NCBI RefSeq assembly: GCF_963977235.1
Contig: NZ_CAXBOD010000016.1
Span: 16,424 to 80,423, forward strand
Direction of reading: 5' to 3'
Source: Albimonas sp963977235
Lineage (GTDB): Bacteria > Pseudomonadota > Alphaproteobacteria > Rhodobacterales > Rhodobacteraceae
DNA: 64,000 nt
Below the pieces are notes generated by a model. It made no database searches. It was given only the letters and a program-made list of their open reading frames with translations, and was not told the DNA's origin. This document shows positions 32,653-41,580 of this stretch, piece by piece (position 1 is the first letter of the stretch; each line of letters opens with the position of its first letter). The translations under genes and the position numbers were made by a program.

Positions 32653-33477
32653 TCACTCGGAGATCGCGATGGTGGCGCGACGGTTGCGCGGCTCGCGCAC
32701 GTTGTCGCCGGTCGGGACGGCCAGCTCGAGCTCCGAGCGGCCGGCCTTGGTCACGGTGCCCACGTTGACGCCATCGGTCGACGCACGGGCCAGGATGGCG
32801 CGCTCGACGGCGGTGGCGCGACGCTCGGACAGACGCTGGTTGTAGGCGACCGAGCCGACGGTGTCGGTGTGGCCAACGATCGAAACCAGCGGCGAGCCGT
32901 AGGCGGACAGCAGGGTCACGACCTCGTTGATCACTTCCTGAGCGGCGGCAGTGATGTCAGCGCGGTCGAAGCCGAAGTACACGGTCAGGTCGCCGGCCGC
33001 GCCGATGCAGGCGGCGAGCGCCTCCTCGTACATGGCCATCGCGTCCTCGGCCGAGACGCACGCGTACGCGCCCTCGACCAGCGACTCGAGGTACTGATCC
33101 CAGTAAGCCTGGGCTTTGGCGCACGCCTCGGGGCGGGCGGCCTTGTTGGCGTTCACCGCCGCGACCATCTCGGAGTAACCGGTCGCGGAAACGCCGATCT
33201 CCTCAGGGGTCCAGGGGGCGACGCCGCCGGCGGCGGCGGCCTGGGACTTGGCCACGTAAGCGGTCGAGTCCATCCAGTTCACGTCGGTGCGCGCGGAACG
33301 CACGGCCAGAGCCTGATACTCACGAGCCAGCGCGGCGTCGAAGGACGAGCCCTCGATGCTGGTCCCGAGGTAGTCCTCGGCCGTGAAAGTCCCAGCCAGG
33401 TTCGCGCCCGGCAGGTACGAGCAGCCAGCCAGAGCCAGCGCAGAGCCCGCCATGACAATCCGGGAAATGTAGTTCAT
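32653..33477 (-). CDS. OmpA-family lipoprotein
   Basis: A 274-residue outer-membrane lipoprotein. The signal peptide ISRIVMAGSALALAGC has the lipobox LAGC, placing the lipidated Cys at residue 19. A unique helical region follows, then an OmpA/MotB peptidoglycan-binding domain from about residue 160 (TVYFGFDRADITAAAQEVI, SIVGHTDTVGSVAYNQRLSE, NRRATIAI). It would anchor the outer membrane to peptidoglycan. Codon use includes many more GCT, CGT and CTG-type choices than its neighbours, as expected of a highly expressed gene. GAGAGGG precedes the ATG; a strong terminator follows. Confidence 0.92.
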   Translation of the reverse strand: MNYISRIVMAGSALALAGCSYLPGANLAGTFTAEDYLGTSIEGSSFDAALAREYQALAVRSARTDVNWMDSTAYVAKSQAAAAGGVAPWTPEEIGVSATGYSEMVAAVNANKAARPEACAKAQAYWDQYLESLVEGAYACVSAEDAMAMYEEALAACIGAAGDLTVYFGFDRADITAAAQEVINEVVTLLSAYGSPLVSIVGHTDTVGSVAYNQRLSERRATAVERAILARASTDGVNVGTVTKAGRSELELAVPTGDNVREPRNRRATIAISE

Positions 33478-33761
33478 CCCTCTCTCCGTCTCGGTTCGCC
33501 CGGCTGCGGCCGCCGGGACTGTGGGGTTCGGGCGACGGCCTGACGGTTGGCACCCTCAGGGACCGGATCGCACGTTCGCGCTTGACGATCAACCTTTCCG
33601 AGTCGCCGCAAGCCACGCCCGTGCCGCAGATTTCACATCACGTCGCGTTTTAACAACACATTCGGGACTGAGGGCTAGGTTCGCGGCGATTCTGTGGAAG
33701 ACCGGGGCCGCCAAGGCGGGTGGCGCCGTGTTTTCCGCTCGGGGTGATACGGGAAAGCCAC

Positions 33762-33980
33762 ATGAGGACGCGCTTCGGAACTGGGGAATCGGATGCGGCT
33801 GCAGCCGACGTCCGCCTGCAGCTGGTCGGAACAGACGGCCATGTCAGATCGCTCGGGGAAATCGAATCGGAAACGATCCGCTTCGCCATAAGCCGCTACG
33901 GGGGCAATCTTTCAGAGGCGGCGCGGCGCCTGGGGATCGGCCGCTCGACCCTCTACCGGCGATTGGGCGGCGACGACTGA
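33762..33980 (+). CDS. Small Fis-type helix-turn-helix protein
   Basis: A 72-residue protein that is essentially one DNA-binding domain: an N-terminal tail and then SLGEIESETIRFAISRYGGN followed by LSEAARRLGIGRSTLYRRLG. This is the Fis/NtrC-type C-terminal helix-turn-helix, here without the receiver or AAA+ domains of NtrC-like regulators. It could act as a nucleoid-associated or promoter-specific factor. The ATG at 33762 has GGGAAAG six bases upstream; a GTG at 33720 is possible. It is divergent from the OmpA-like gene. Confidence 0.78.
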   Translation: MRTRFGTGESDAAAADVRLQLVGTDGHVRSLGEIESETIRFAISRYGGNLSEAARRLGIGRSTLYRRLGGDD

Positions 33981-34087
33981 TCCGCGCCGCCGCCGGCGGA
34001 CGCTGCGCGGCGCGCTCGACGTTGCCGCCGGGGGGCGGGCCCGTCTAGGGTCGCGCCTCCCCCCGTGCGGCCCGTCGGAGCAGCGTC

Positions 34088-36007
34088 ATGCCGGAACCAG
34101 ACCCCCGCGCCGGCGCTCCTCGGGGCGCGTCCCGCCCGCCCGAGGCCGCCCGCAGCGCTCGGCCTGCGGCCGACGGCGAGGCTCTGCCCCCCGGAGCGGA
34201 CGGCGAGGCTCCGCTCCCGCCGATGTCCAGGCGCGAGACCTCGCCTCCGCCCGCCGCCGCCCCTGACGACGCGCGGCCGCCGGCGCAGGCGCAGGCGCAG
34301 GGGGCGGCGCAGGGGCAGGGGTCTGCGACGGGAGGCCGGACGGACGGGGCGCGAACCGAGGCGTGGCGGGGCGGCGGGCTCTCGTGGCTGGTGCTCGCCG
34401 CGGGGCTGGGGGTCTGCGCGCTGGCCTTCTCGCCCTCGCTGATCCCGCGGCCCTGGCCGTTCCAGGCGCTGCTGGCCGGGGTCTCCTTCGCGCTGGGTGC
34501 CTGGCTCGCGATCGCCGTGCGCTGGCTGTGGCGCTGGCTGGAACTGCCCGAGCCCGCCGCGCTGGCCGCCCGCCGCACGGGGCAGGCGCTGAGTCTCGCC
34601 GCCGCGGCGGGGCTGGCGGCCGGACTTTGGCGCTCGGCCGGGTGGCAGAACGCGACGCGCGCGCTGATGGGCATGCCCCCGGTCGAGAACATGTTTCACG
34701 TCCGCACCCTTCTGGCCGCCGCGGCCGTGGCCGCGGTGTTGCTGGGGCTCGGCGCGCTGCTGGCCTGGGGGCTGCGGGCCGCGGCGCGCGCGCCCCTGCG
34801 GGTGTCGCGCCGCCGCGCGGCCTCGGCCGCAGGGGTGGCGCTGTTCCTGGGCCTGCTGGTCACCGCGGTCGATGGCACGCTGGTGCGCGGCGCCATCGGC
34901 CTGATCGACCAGGTGCAGGCCGCCGTCGACGTCGCCGACCCGCCCGGGGCCGAGCCGCCCATCCTGCCCGAACGCTCCAGCGGTCCCGGCTCGCTGATCG
35001 CCTGGGACGGGCTCGGCCGCGCGGGCAAGCGCTTCGTCCACGAGGGGCCGCGCGCCGCCGAGATCTCGGCCGCCACCGGCCGCCCGGCGCGGGAGCCGAT
35101 CCGCGCCTATGTCGGCCTGCGCGCCGCCGACGACGTCGAGGCGCAGGCCCGCCTCGCGCTCGACGAACTGACCCGCGCCGGCGGGTTCGAGCGCAAGATC
35201 CTGGTCATCGCCACGCCCACCGGCACCGGCTGGCTGCAGAACGAAGCCATCGCTCCGCTGGAATACATGCACGACGGCGACACCGCGGTGGTCGGGGTGC
35301 AGTATTCCTACCTGCAGAGCCCCCTGTCGCTGATCCTCGAGCCGGGGCTGGCCCAGGCCTCGGCCCGCGAGGTCTTCGCGGTGATCCATGAGCGCTGGCG
35401 CAGCCTGCCCGAAGCGACGCGCCCGCGCCTCTATGTCTTCGGGCTGAGCCTGGGCTCGCTGGGCTCGGAGGCCTCGCTGCCGCTCAACGCCTGGGTGCGC
35501 GACCCGATCAAGGGCGCGCTGTGGGCCGGCCCGACCTTCCGCAACCCGTTCTGGCGTCAGGTGCGGCGCGACCGGCGGGCGGGCTCTCCGGACTGGCGGC
35601 CGGTGTTCGAGGACGGGGCGCTGGTGCGCACGCTGGGCCCCTCGCTGCCGGGCGCGGCCTATGCCGAGGGCTGGGGGCCGCTGCGGATCGTGTTCCTGGC
35701 CAACCCCTCGGACCCGATCGCCTTCTTCGAGGAATCGATGTGGTGGCGCGAGCCGGCCTGGATGAAGCCTCCGCGCGGCGCCGACGTGACGCCGCTGTTC
35801 TCCTGGCGGCCGCTGACCAGTTTCCTTCTGACCGCGGCCGACATGCTCTCGGCCGCGGACGCGCCGCCCGGGCATGGCCACGACTACGCCGCCCAGGACT
35901 ATGCCGACGCCTGGGCCGCGGTCACCGCGCGCGAGGGCTGGGGGCCGCTCGACAGCGCCCGGATCGCCGCCCGGATTCGCGAGACCGACCCTGACGTGGA
36001 GCGCTGA
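34088..36007 (+). CDS. Membrane-anchored alpha/beta hydrolase (Abhydrolase_9 family)
   Basis: A 639-residue protein. About 95 disordered residues precede four membrane segments (from LSWLVLAAGLGVCALAFSPS to VALFLGLLVTAVDG), matching the Abhydrolase_9 N-terminal domain. The catalytic half starts near PIRAYVGLRAADDVEAQARL and has the nucleophile elbow GLSLGS within RLYVFGLSLGSLGSE. A possible Asp is in FLANPSDPIAF and His in APPGHGHDYA. Substrates are unknown for this family. The ATG at 34088 is the first in frame, but a start nearer the first membrane helix cannot be excluded. Confidence 0.85.
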   Translation: MPEPDPRAGAPRGASRPPEAARSARPAADGEALPPGADGEAPLPPMSRRETSPPPAAAPDDARPPAQAQAQGAAQGQGSATGGRTDGARTEAWRGGGLSWLVLAAGLGVCALAFSPSLIPRPWPFQALLAGVSFALGAWLAIAVRWLWRWLELPEPAALAARRTGQALSLAAAAGLAAGLWRSAGWQNATRALMGMPPVENMFHVRTLLAAAAVAAVLLGLGALLAWGLRAAARAPLRVSRRRAASAAGVALFLGLLVTAVDGTLVRGAIGLIDQVQAAVDVADPPGAEPPILPERSSGPGSLIAWDGLGRAGKRFVHEGPRAAEISAATGRPAREPIRAYVGLRAADDVEAQARLALDELTRAGGFERKILVIATPTGTGWLQNEAIAPLEYMHDGDTAVVGVQYSYLQSPLSLILEPGLAQASAREVFAVIHERWRSLPEATRPRLYVFGLSLGSLGSEASLPLNAWVRDPIKGALWAGPTFRNPFWRQVRRDRRAGSPDWRPVFEDGALVRTLGPSLPGAAYAEGWGPLRIVFLANPSDPIAFFEESMWWREPAWMKPPRGADVTPLFSWRPLTSFLLTAADMLSAADAPPGHGHDYAAQDYADAWAAVTAREGWGPLDSARIAARIRETDPDVER

Positions 36008-36013
36008 CCACCG

Positions 36014-36037
36014 CCCGTCCCCGTCCCCGTCCCCGTC
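36014..36037. repeat. Short tandem repeat, CCCGTC x4
   Basis: Four exact copies of the hexamer CCCGTC in a row just after the hydrolase stop codon. Confidence 0.9.
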
Positions 36038-36049
36038 TGTGGAATGCAA

Positions 36050-36081
36050 ACGGCCCCCGGCGCCTGGGCGCCGGGGGCCGT
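36050..36081 (-). terminator. Terminator hairpin of the ETF-QO gene
   Basis: ACGGCCCCCGGCGCC (36050-36064) pairs with its complement (36067-36081), a 15-bp perfect stem 34 bases past the ETF-QO stop. No long T-run; it may serve both flanking genes. Confidence 0.55.
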
Positions 36082-36114
36082 CGGGTCGCGTCGCCGGGCC
36101 GGGGCCCTGCGCGC

Positions 36115-37773
36115 TCACATGTTGGGATAGTTCGGCCCGTCGCCGCCCTGGGGGGTTGTCCAGTTGATGTTCTGCGGCGGATCCTTGATGTCGCAGGTCT
36201 TGCAGTGCACGCAGTTCTGGAAGTTGATCACGAACCGCGGGTTCGAGCCGTCGTCGTCGCTCACCACCTCGTAGACCCCGGCCGGGCAGTAGCGCTGCGC
36301 GGGCTCGGCGAACTTGGGCAGGGTCCAGCCGATGGGGATCTCGGGATCCTTCAGCTGCAGGTGGCAGGGCTGGCTCTCGGCGTGGTTGGTGTTGGCGAAC
36401 GAGACGTTGGTCAGCCGGTCGAAGCTCAGCTTGCCGTCGGGCTTGGGATACTCGATCGGCTCGTAGTGGCGGGCGCGGCGGGTCGCCTCGGCGTCGTTCT
36501 TGCCGTGACCCAGCGTGCCCAGCAACGTGCCCCCGAAGATCGACGAGAACCACATGTCCGCGCCGCCCAGCGCCAGGCTGCCCCAGAGGCCGTAGCGGGA
36601 CCACAGCGGCTTGACGTTGCGCACGGGCTTGAGGTCGGCCGCGATCGGGCCGGTGCGCACGTCTTCCTCGTAGGCGGCGACCTCGTCGCCCTGGCGACCC
36701 TCGCCGATGGCCGCGAACACGGCCTCGGCCGCGGCCTTGCCCGAGAGCATGGCGTTGTGGTTGCCCTTGATGCGGGGCAGGTTGACCATGCCCGCCGAGC
36801 AGCCGAGCAGCGCGCCGCCGGGGAAGGTCAGCTTGGGCATCGACTGCCAGCCGCCCTCGGTGATTGCCCGCGCGCCGTAGGCGACGCGCTTGCCGCCCTC
36901 GAGCAGCTCGGCCACCGCGGGGTGATGCTTGAGGCGCTGGAACTCCTGATAGGGGCGCAGGTAGGGGTTCTGGTAGTTCAGGTGCACCACGAAGCCGATG
37001 AAGATCTGGTTGTTCTCGGCGTGGTAGATGAAAGACCCGCCGCCGGCGTTGTTGCCCAGCGGCCAGCCCATGGTGTGGGTGACCGTCCCCTCCTTGTGCT
37101 TGGCGGGGTCGATCTCCCAGATCTCCTTCATGCCGAGGCCGTATTTCTGCGGCTCGCGGCCCTCGGCGAGGCCGTACTTGTTGATGGCGACCTTCGAGAG
37201 GCTGCCGCGCACGCCCTCGGCCAGCAGCACGTACTTGCCGCGCAGCTCCATGCCCGGCTCGTAGCCCTCGCCCGGCGTGCCGTCGGGGTTCTTGCCGAAC
37301 TCGCCCGCCACGACGCCGACGACTTCGCCGTTGTCGCCGTAGACCAGCTCCGAGCAGGACATGCCTGGGAACACCTCGACGCCCAGCTCCTCGGCCTGCT
37401 CGGCCATCCAGCGGCAGACGTTGCCCATCGAGACGATGTAGTTGCCGTGGTTGTTCATCAGCGGCGGCATCGGGAAGTTGGGGATCTTCACGTCCCCGTT
37501 CTCGCCCAGCAGCAGGAAGCGGTCGTCGGTGACCGGCGTGTTCAGCGGCGCGCCCTTGGCCTTCCAGTCAGGGATCAGCGCGTCCAGCCCGCTGGGATCG
37601 AGCACCGCGCCCGAGAGGATGTGCGCGCCGACCTCGGAGCCCTTCTCGAGCACCACGACGTTCATGTCGTCGCCGCCCAGCTGCTTGAGGCGGATCGCGG
37701 CGCTGAGGCCGGCGGGCCCCGCGCCGACGATGACGACGTCGACGTCCATGGTTTCGCGTTCGATCTGGCTCAT
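36115..37773 (-). CDS. Electron transfer flavoprotein-ubiquinone oxidoreductase
   Basis: A 552-residue inner-membrane-associated FAD and [4Fe-4S] enzyme that passes electrons from ETF, reduced by acyl-CoA and other dehydrogenases, to ubiquinone. The N-terminal FAD motif is VDVVIVGAGPAGLSAAIRLK; a second is VNLPRIKGNHNAMLSGKAAA. The C-terminal ferredoxin-like domain has the cluster cysteines in RYCPAGVYEVV and NCVHCKTCDIKDPPQNI. Length and order match the family closely. GAGGTAG precedes the ATG. It is divergent from the UDG-moaB-Nudix operon, an arrangement common in Rhodobacterales. Confidence 0.97.
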   Translation of the reverse strand: MSQIERETMDVDVVIVGAGPAGLSAAIRLKQLGGDDMNVVVLEKGSEVGAHILSGAVLDPSGLDALIPDWKAKGAPLNTPVTDDRFLLLGENGDVKIPNFPMPPLMNNHGNYIVSMGNVCRWMAEQAEELGVEVFPGMSCSELVYGDNGEVVGVVAGEFGKNPDGTPGEGYEPGMELRGKYVLLAEGVRGSLSKVAINKYGLAEGREPQKYGLGMKEIWEIDPAKHKEGTVTHTMGWPLGNNAGGGSFIYHAENNQIFIGFVVHLNYQNPYLRPYQEFQRLKHHPAVAELLEGGKRVAYGARAITEGGWQSMPKLTFPGGALLGCSAGMVNLPRIKGNHNAMLSGKAAAEAVFAAIGEGRQGDEVAAYEEDVRTGPIAADLKPVRNVKPLWSRYGLWGSLALGGADMWFSSIFGGTLLGTLGHGKNDAEATRRARHYEPIEYPKPDGKLSFDRLTNVSFANTNHAESQPCHLQLKDPEIPIGWTLPKFAEPAQRYCPAGVYEVVSDDDGSNPRFVINFQNCVHCKTCDIKDPPQNINWTTPQGGDGPNYPNM

Positions 37774-38240
37774 GTCTGGCTACCTCGTCTCGTGGCTCGT
37801 GCGCGGAGGCCGGGCCGCCGAAGGGCGGGGGTCCGCCGCCCGGCCCCGCCGGCGGTTCGGCGGGGGCGGGCGCATCTATGGGTCACCCCCAAGGGGCGTG
37901 TCTCTGTGGCGCCCCGTCAGGGCGCGTCGTCAGGGTCGCCCCGGCGGGGCGCATCGTCAGGTCGCCCCTGGGGGCGGGTCAGGCGAGCGCTCCGGAACGG
38001 GCCGGAGCAGGGTCGTCTTCGGGGTTAATGACCGCTCGGCAAGCCGTCAACAGGCAGCCGCGGGGACAGCGCGCCCGTGACGCAACGGTGGGGCGGAGCG
38101 GCGCGGAGTCCAGCCCTGCGCCCGTTCGCGCAACCGCGCTCCCGGCTGGCGGCGCGCGGGCGCGGCCGGGAGAGAGGGGCGGGGCGCCGCGACCCAGACC
38201 GCGCTTTCTCCGCGCCCGAAGACCGGGTTAGGTAGGGCGC
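37774..38240. other. Divergent intergenic region with repeats
   Basis: 467 bases between ETF-QO and the uracil-DNA glycosylase gene. It holds the 26-27-bp repeat cluster at 37869-37975 and otherwise no gene. Both flanking promoters must be here; no clear consensus was found. Confidence 0.5.
37869..37975. repeat. 26-27-bp degenerate tandem repeat, about four copies
   Basis: Units begin GGCGCATC, GGCGTGTC, GGCGCGTC and GGCGCATC at 37869, 37895, 37921 and 37948; the last two continue GTCAGG...TCGCCCC. Spacing is 26, 26 and 27 bp. Confidence 0.7.
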
Positions 38241-39191
38241 ATGGAACATGAGACGGAGTCGGGCGCAGGCGGAGCCTTGTGGCAGGCCGCGGGGCGGGAC
38301 GCCCTGCTGGCCGCGCTGGCGTTTCAGCTCGACTGCGGCGCCGACGAGCCCATCGCCGAGACCCCCTGCGACCGCTTTGCCGAGACCGCCGCGGATCTCG
38401 CGGCGCGCGCGGCCCGGGCGGCGGAGGAGGGCGCGGGGCGGGAGGGGGCCGGCGGCGCCCCCGCCGGGACAGAGCGCTCCCGCCCGCCCACCCCGCGCTC
38501 CGCCCCGGCGGGGGCGCCGCCGGCCGGGCGCGGGACGCCGGCCGCGGGCCCTGCGATCGAGCGTCCGGCCGTGGATCTCGCGCGCGAGGCCGCGGCCGCC
38601 TGCTCCTCGCTCGAGGCGCTGCAGGCGGCGATCCGGGGGTTCGACGGCTCGCCCCTGAAGAAGGGCGCGCGCAACACCGTGATCTGCGACGGGCATGCCC
38701 AGGCGCGGGTGATGATCGTGGGCGAGGCGCCGGGGCGGGACGAGGATCGGCTGGGCAAGCCCTTCGTGGGGCGCTCGGGACAGCTGCTGGATCTGATGCT
38801 GGGGGCGATCGGGCTCGACCGCGCGTCGCAGGCGGCCGAGACCGGCTGCTACATCACCAACGTCGTCTACTGGCGCCCGATCGAGAACCGGCGGCCCTCG
38901 GGGGACGAGGTCGCGATGCTGACGCCGTTCCTGGAGCGGCACGTGGCGCTGGCAAAACCGGAGTTTCTGGTGCTGATGGGCGCCTCGCCCGCCCAGGCGC
39001 TGCTCGAGACGACCATGGGCATCACCCGGCTGCGGGGGCGCTGGCGCCTCTGGAACGGGACGCCCTGCCTGCCCACCTTCCATCCCGCCTACCTGCTGCG
39101 CCAGCCCGACAAGAAGCGCGAGAGCTGGCGGGACCTGCTCTCGCTGCGCGCCGCCATGGACGGCGCGAAACCCTGGGAGGACGAGACATGA
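38241..39191 (+). CDS. Uracil-DNA glycosylase family 4-like protein lacking expected Fe-S cysteines
   Basis: A 316-residue protein. The first 110 residues are Ala/Pro-rich and poorly conserved; the UDG domain follows with MIVGEAPGRDEDRLGKPFVG (residues 158-177), CYITNVVYWRPIENRRPS and the C-terminal FHPAYLLRQPDKKRESWRDL (the catalytic His/Pro region). These enzymes remove uracil from DNA. Family 4 members carry four Cys ligating [4Fe-4S]; here the loop before the first motif reads FDGSPLKKGARN with Ser137, and the later position is also not Cys. The start has AGGTAGGG upstream. The stop overlaps moaB (ATGA). Confidence 0.85.
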   Translation: MEHETESGAGGALWQAAGRDALLAALAFQLDCGADEPIAETPCDRFAETAADLAARAARAAEEGAGREGAGGAPAGTERSRPPTPRSAPAGAPPAGRGTPAAGPAIERPAVDLAREAAAACSSLEALQAAIRGFDGSPLKKGARNTVICDGHAQARVMIVGEAPGRDEDRLGKPFVGRSGQLLDLMLGAIGLDRASQAAETGCYITNVVYWRPIENRRPSGDEVAMLTPFLERHVALAKPEFLVLMGASPAQALLETTMGITRLRGRWRLWNGTPCLPTFHPAYLLRQPDKKRESWRDLLSLRAAMDGAKPWEDET

Positions 39192-39751
39192 GCCCCTCCG
39201 ACGCGACCGCCCACGGCGGCCCGGCCGAGCGCGCGTTCATTCCGCTGCGCATCGCGGTGCTGACGGTCTCGGACACGCGAACCGCGGGCGACGACCGCTC
39301 GGGCGACACGCTGGCCGCGCGGATCGAGGCGGCGGGGCATTCTGTGGCCGCGCGCGCGATCGTGCCCGACGACCGCGCGCGCATTGCCGAGGTCCTGCGC
39401 GGCTGGGTGGCCGATCCGGGCGTGGACGTGGCGATCTCGACCGGGGGCACCGGCCTGACCGGGCGCGACGTGACCGTCGAGGCCCACCGCGACGTCTACG
39501 AGAAGGAGATCGACGCCTTCGCCACGGTCTTCGCAGTGGTCTCGATGGGCAAGATCGGGACCTCGGCGGTGCAGTCGCGGGCCTGCGGAGGCGTGGCGGG
39601 GGGGACCTACCTGTTCGCGCTGCCCGGCTCTCCCGGCGCCTGTCGGGACGCCTGGGACGAGATCCTGGCCGCGCAGCTCGACTACCGCCACAAGCCCTGC
39701 AACTTCGTCGAGATCATGCCGCGCCTCGATGAGCACATGAGGCGGAAATGA
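39188..39751 (+). CDS. moaB: Molybdenum cofactor biosynthesis protein MoaB
   Basis: A 187-residue MoaB/Mog-fold protein that adenylylates molybdopterin, or takes its place beside MogA, in molybdenum-cofactor assembly. The nucleotide-binding motif is AISTGGTGLTGRDVTVEAH and the N-terminal strand is RIAVLTVSDTRTAGDDRSGD. Length is normal. It overlaps the UDG stop and the Nudix start by four bases each, so all three are translationally coupled. Confidence 0.93.
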   Translation: MSPSDATAHGGPAERAFIPLRIAVLTVSDTRTAGDDRSGDTLAARIEAAGHSVAARAIVPDDRARIAEVLRGWVADPGVDVAISTGGTGLTGRDVTVEAHRDVYEKEIDAFATVFAVVSMGKIGTSAVQSRACGGVAGGTYLFALPGSPGACRDAWDEILAAQLDYRHKPCNFVEIMPRLDEHMRRK

Positions 39752-40263
39752 GCCTGCAGCCCGGCCCCGTCGGCGAAGCCCAGGGAGACCTGGACGAGGC
39801 CTTCGCCCTGACCGGCCCGTGGGAGGGCGCGGGCGTCGAGGCCGGCGCCGCCGTCTATGCGCTCGACGCCGCAGGCCGCATCCTGCTGCAGCTTCGCGAC
39901 GACCTGCCGGGTCTGGCGGGGGCCGGCCTGTGGGCGCCCTTCGGCGGCGGGGTCGAGCCGGGCGAGACCCTGCGCGAGGCCGCAGCCCGCGAGTTCGAGG
40001 AGGAGACCGGCCTCGTGGTTTCCGCCGCCTCGCTGGTCCCCTATGTGCGCGCCCTCTCGGCCCGGCCGGGGCGCCCGCGCCTCTACACCTATCTTGCGCG
40101 TCTGCCGGGGCCGGCGGACGCGATCCGGCTGGGGGAGGGGGCGGGGTTCGCACTGTGGACGCCGCGCCAGGTGCGGGAGATCGCGCTCTCGGACGCGCTG
40201 GCGCCGGCCAGTCTGCGGCTCGCCGACCTGGTCGAGGCCGGGGCGCTGCCGCCGCTGGATTGA
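39748..40263 (+). CDS. Nudix hydrolase
   Basis: A 171-residue protein with a complete Nudix box, G-x5-E-x7-REFEEETG-L: it begins at GGVEPGE and ends at EETGLVV. The preceding WAPFGGGVE is a usual lead-in. Nudix enzymes cleave nucleoside diphosphates linked to another moiety. Linked to a uracil-DNA glycosylase, a role in pool sanitation or NADH/ADP-ribose turnover is plausible but not shown. The first 30 residues contain EAFALTGPWEGAGVE-type sequence without a known domain. It is the last gene of the three-gene operon. Confidence 0.92.
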   Translation: MSLQPGPVGEAQGDLDEAFALTGPWEGAGVEAGAAVYALDAAGRILLQLRDDLPGLAGAGLWAPFGGGVEPGETLREAAAREFEEETGLVVSAASLVPYVRALSARPGRPRLYTYLARLPGPADAIRLGEGAGFALWTPRQVREIALSDALAPASLRLADLVEAGALPPLD

Positions 40264-40610
40264 ACCGGGCGGGGCGAGGCGAGGCCGCAGGACCGCGTCC
40301 GGCGGCGCCGATCCCGCTCCCGGGACGGAGGGCGGAGGCCGTCCGTGGCCGCCGCCCGGATCCAGGGACTTCGGGCCCCCCGCAGCTTGCCTGCCGCCGC
40401 GGCGTCCGGAGCGCGCCGCGTCAGGCCCCGGGAGAGGCCCGGGGCGCGGCGTGGGGTTCGCGATGCGCGCTCATCTTCTCCGGAGGACCGAGGGGGCGGG
40501 CGCGGGGAGCGCGGATCGCGGGCCGAGCCAGACCGATCTTCGGCACGGGCGGCCGCGCGGGGCGGGCGCCACGTCGTCCCTTCGCCGTCGACGGCCGCGC
40601 AGGACCGCGA
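40264..40610. other. Intergenic, no gene recognised
   Basis: A GC-rich stretch between the converging Nudix and DUF4167 genes. Open frames here are Arg/Ala/Gly-rich and look non-coding. Confidence 0.55.
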
Positions 40611-40645
40611 ACGGAAACCGCCCGCGCCTTGGGGGCGCGGGCGGT
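40611..40645 (-). terminator. Terminator of the DUF4167 gene
   Basis: ACCGCCCGCGCC (40617-40628) pairs with its complement (40634-40645), 12 bp with a five-base loop; the minus strand continues TTCCGTTCG, a weak T-tract. Confidence 0.65.
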
Positions 40646-40681
40646 GTTCGGTGTCGCGATCAGCGGAAGCTGCGACCGGCG

Positions 40682-41398
40682 TCAGCCCGAGACGGCGGCC
40701 GTGTCGGCGTCGCCCTTGGGCTCGTCGCTGGCCGCGGCCTCGCCGTCGGCGGGCTTGTCGCGCCGGGTGCGGCGGCGACGCGGGCGGGGGCGGGGCTGCT
40801 CCTCGGTCGCCTCGGGCGTGGCGACCAGCGCCGAGCCGTCGCCGCCGTCGGCCTCGATCGTCTCCATCCCGCCGGAGGGCTCTTCGCCCTTGCGCGGCTC
40901 GGACTTGCGGCTGCGGGCGCCCTCGGACCGGGCGGCGCGGGGGGCGTCTTCCTTGCGGGGCTCCTCGCGACGAGCCTCTTCGCGACGGGGCTCCTCCCGG
41001 CGGGTTTCCTCGCGGCGGGGCTCGTCCTGGGCGTCGTCGTCGGGCTGATCGGACGAGGACCGGTCGCGGTAGTCGTCGTCGCCGTCGCGACGCCCGTGGC
41101 CGTTCATCGGCGGCTGCTGGCCCTGCGACTGCTGATGAGCCTGCTGCTCGGCCTGGGCGGCCGACAGCATCCGCAGATAGTGCTCGGAATGCTGCAGGAA
41201 GTTCTCGGCGGTCACGCGGTCGCCGGCGGTCTGCGCGTCGCGGGCCAGCTGTTCATACTTGTCGATGATCTGCTGGGGCGTGCCGCGCACCTTGCCTTCT
41301 GGGCCCGCGCTCTCGAAGACGCGGTTGACCACGTTTCCAAGGCCCTTGGGCCGGTTGTTCTTGCCGCGGTTGCGGTTCGACTTCTGCGATGGTCTCAT
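40682..41398 (-). CDS. DUF4167 domain protein
   Basis: A 238-residue protein. The N-terminus SNRNRGKNNRPKGLGNVVNR and the following DKYEQLARDAQTAGDRVTAE and ENFLQHSEHYLRML are the DUF4167 domain, found almost only in alphaproteobacteria. The rest is a highly charged Arg/Glu-rich region with repeats of the form REEPRREE, probably disordered and possibly RNA-binding. Function is unknown; it is often encoded next to prmC/prfA, as here. A good promoter lies at 41581-41608. Confidence 0.92.
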   Translation of the reverse strand: MRPSQKSNRNRGKNNRPKGLGNVVNRVFESAGPEGKVRGTPQQIIDKYEQLARDAQTAGDRVTAENFLQHSEHYLRMLSAAQAEQQAHQQSQGQQPPMNGHGRRDGDDDYRDRSSSDQPDDDAQDEPRREETRREEPRREEARREEPRKEDAPRAARSEGARSRKSEPRKGEEPSGGMETIEADGGDGSALVATPEATEEQPRPRPRRRRTRRDKPADGEAAASDEPKGDADTAAVSG

Positions 41399-41580
41399 GT
41401 CGTCCGGTTCTCTGCCCGATCCATGCCCAGCCGACCCCTGAAACGGAGCGATCGGCCGGTCACCGTGGCGGTTCGGGGCCAGAGACCCACCTTCCGCGGC
41501 TACGATGCGATTGGCTGTTCGTCACGCCCGGCGCCTGCAAACCCCTCGCGCAGGGGGCGTCTCCGACGAACTCGTCTAGT

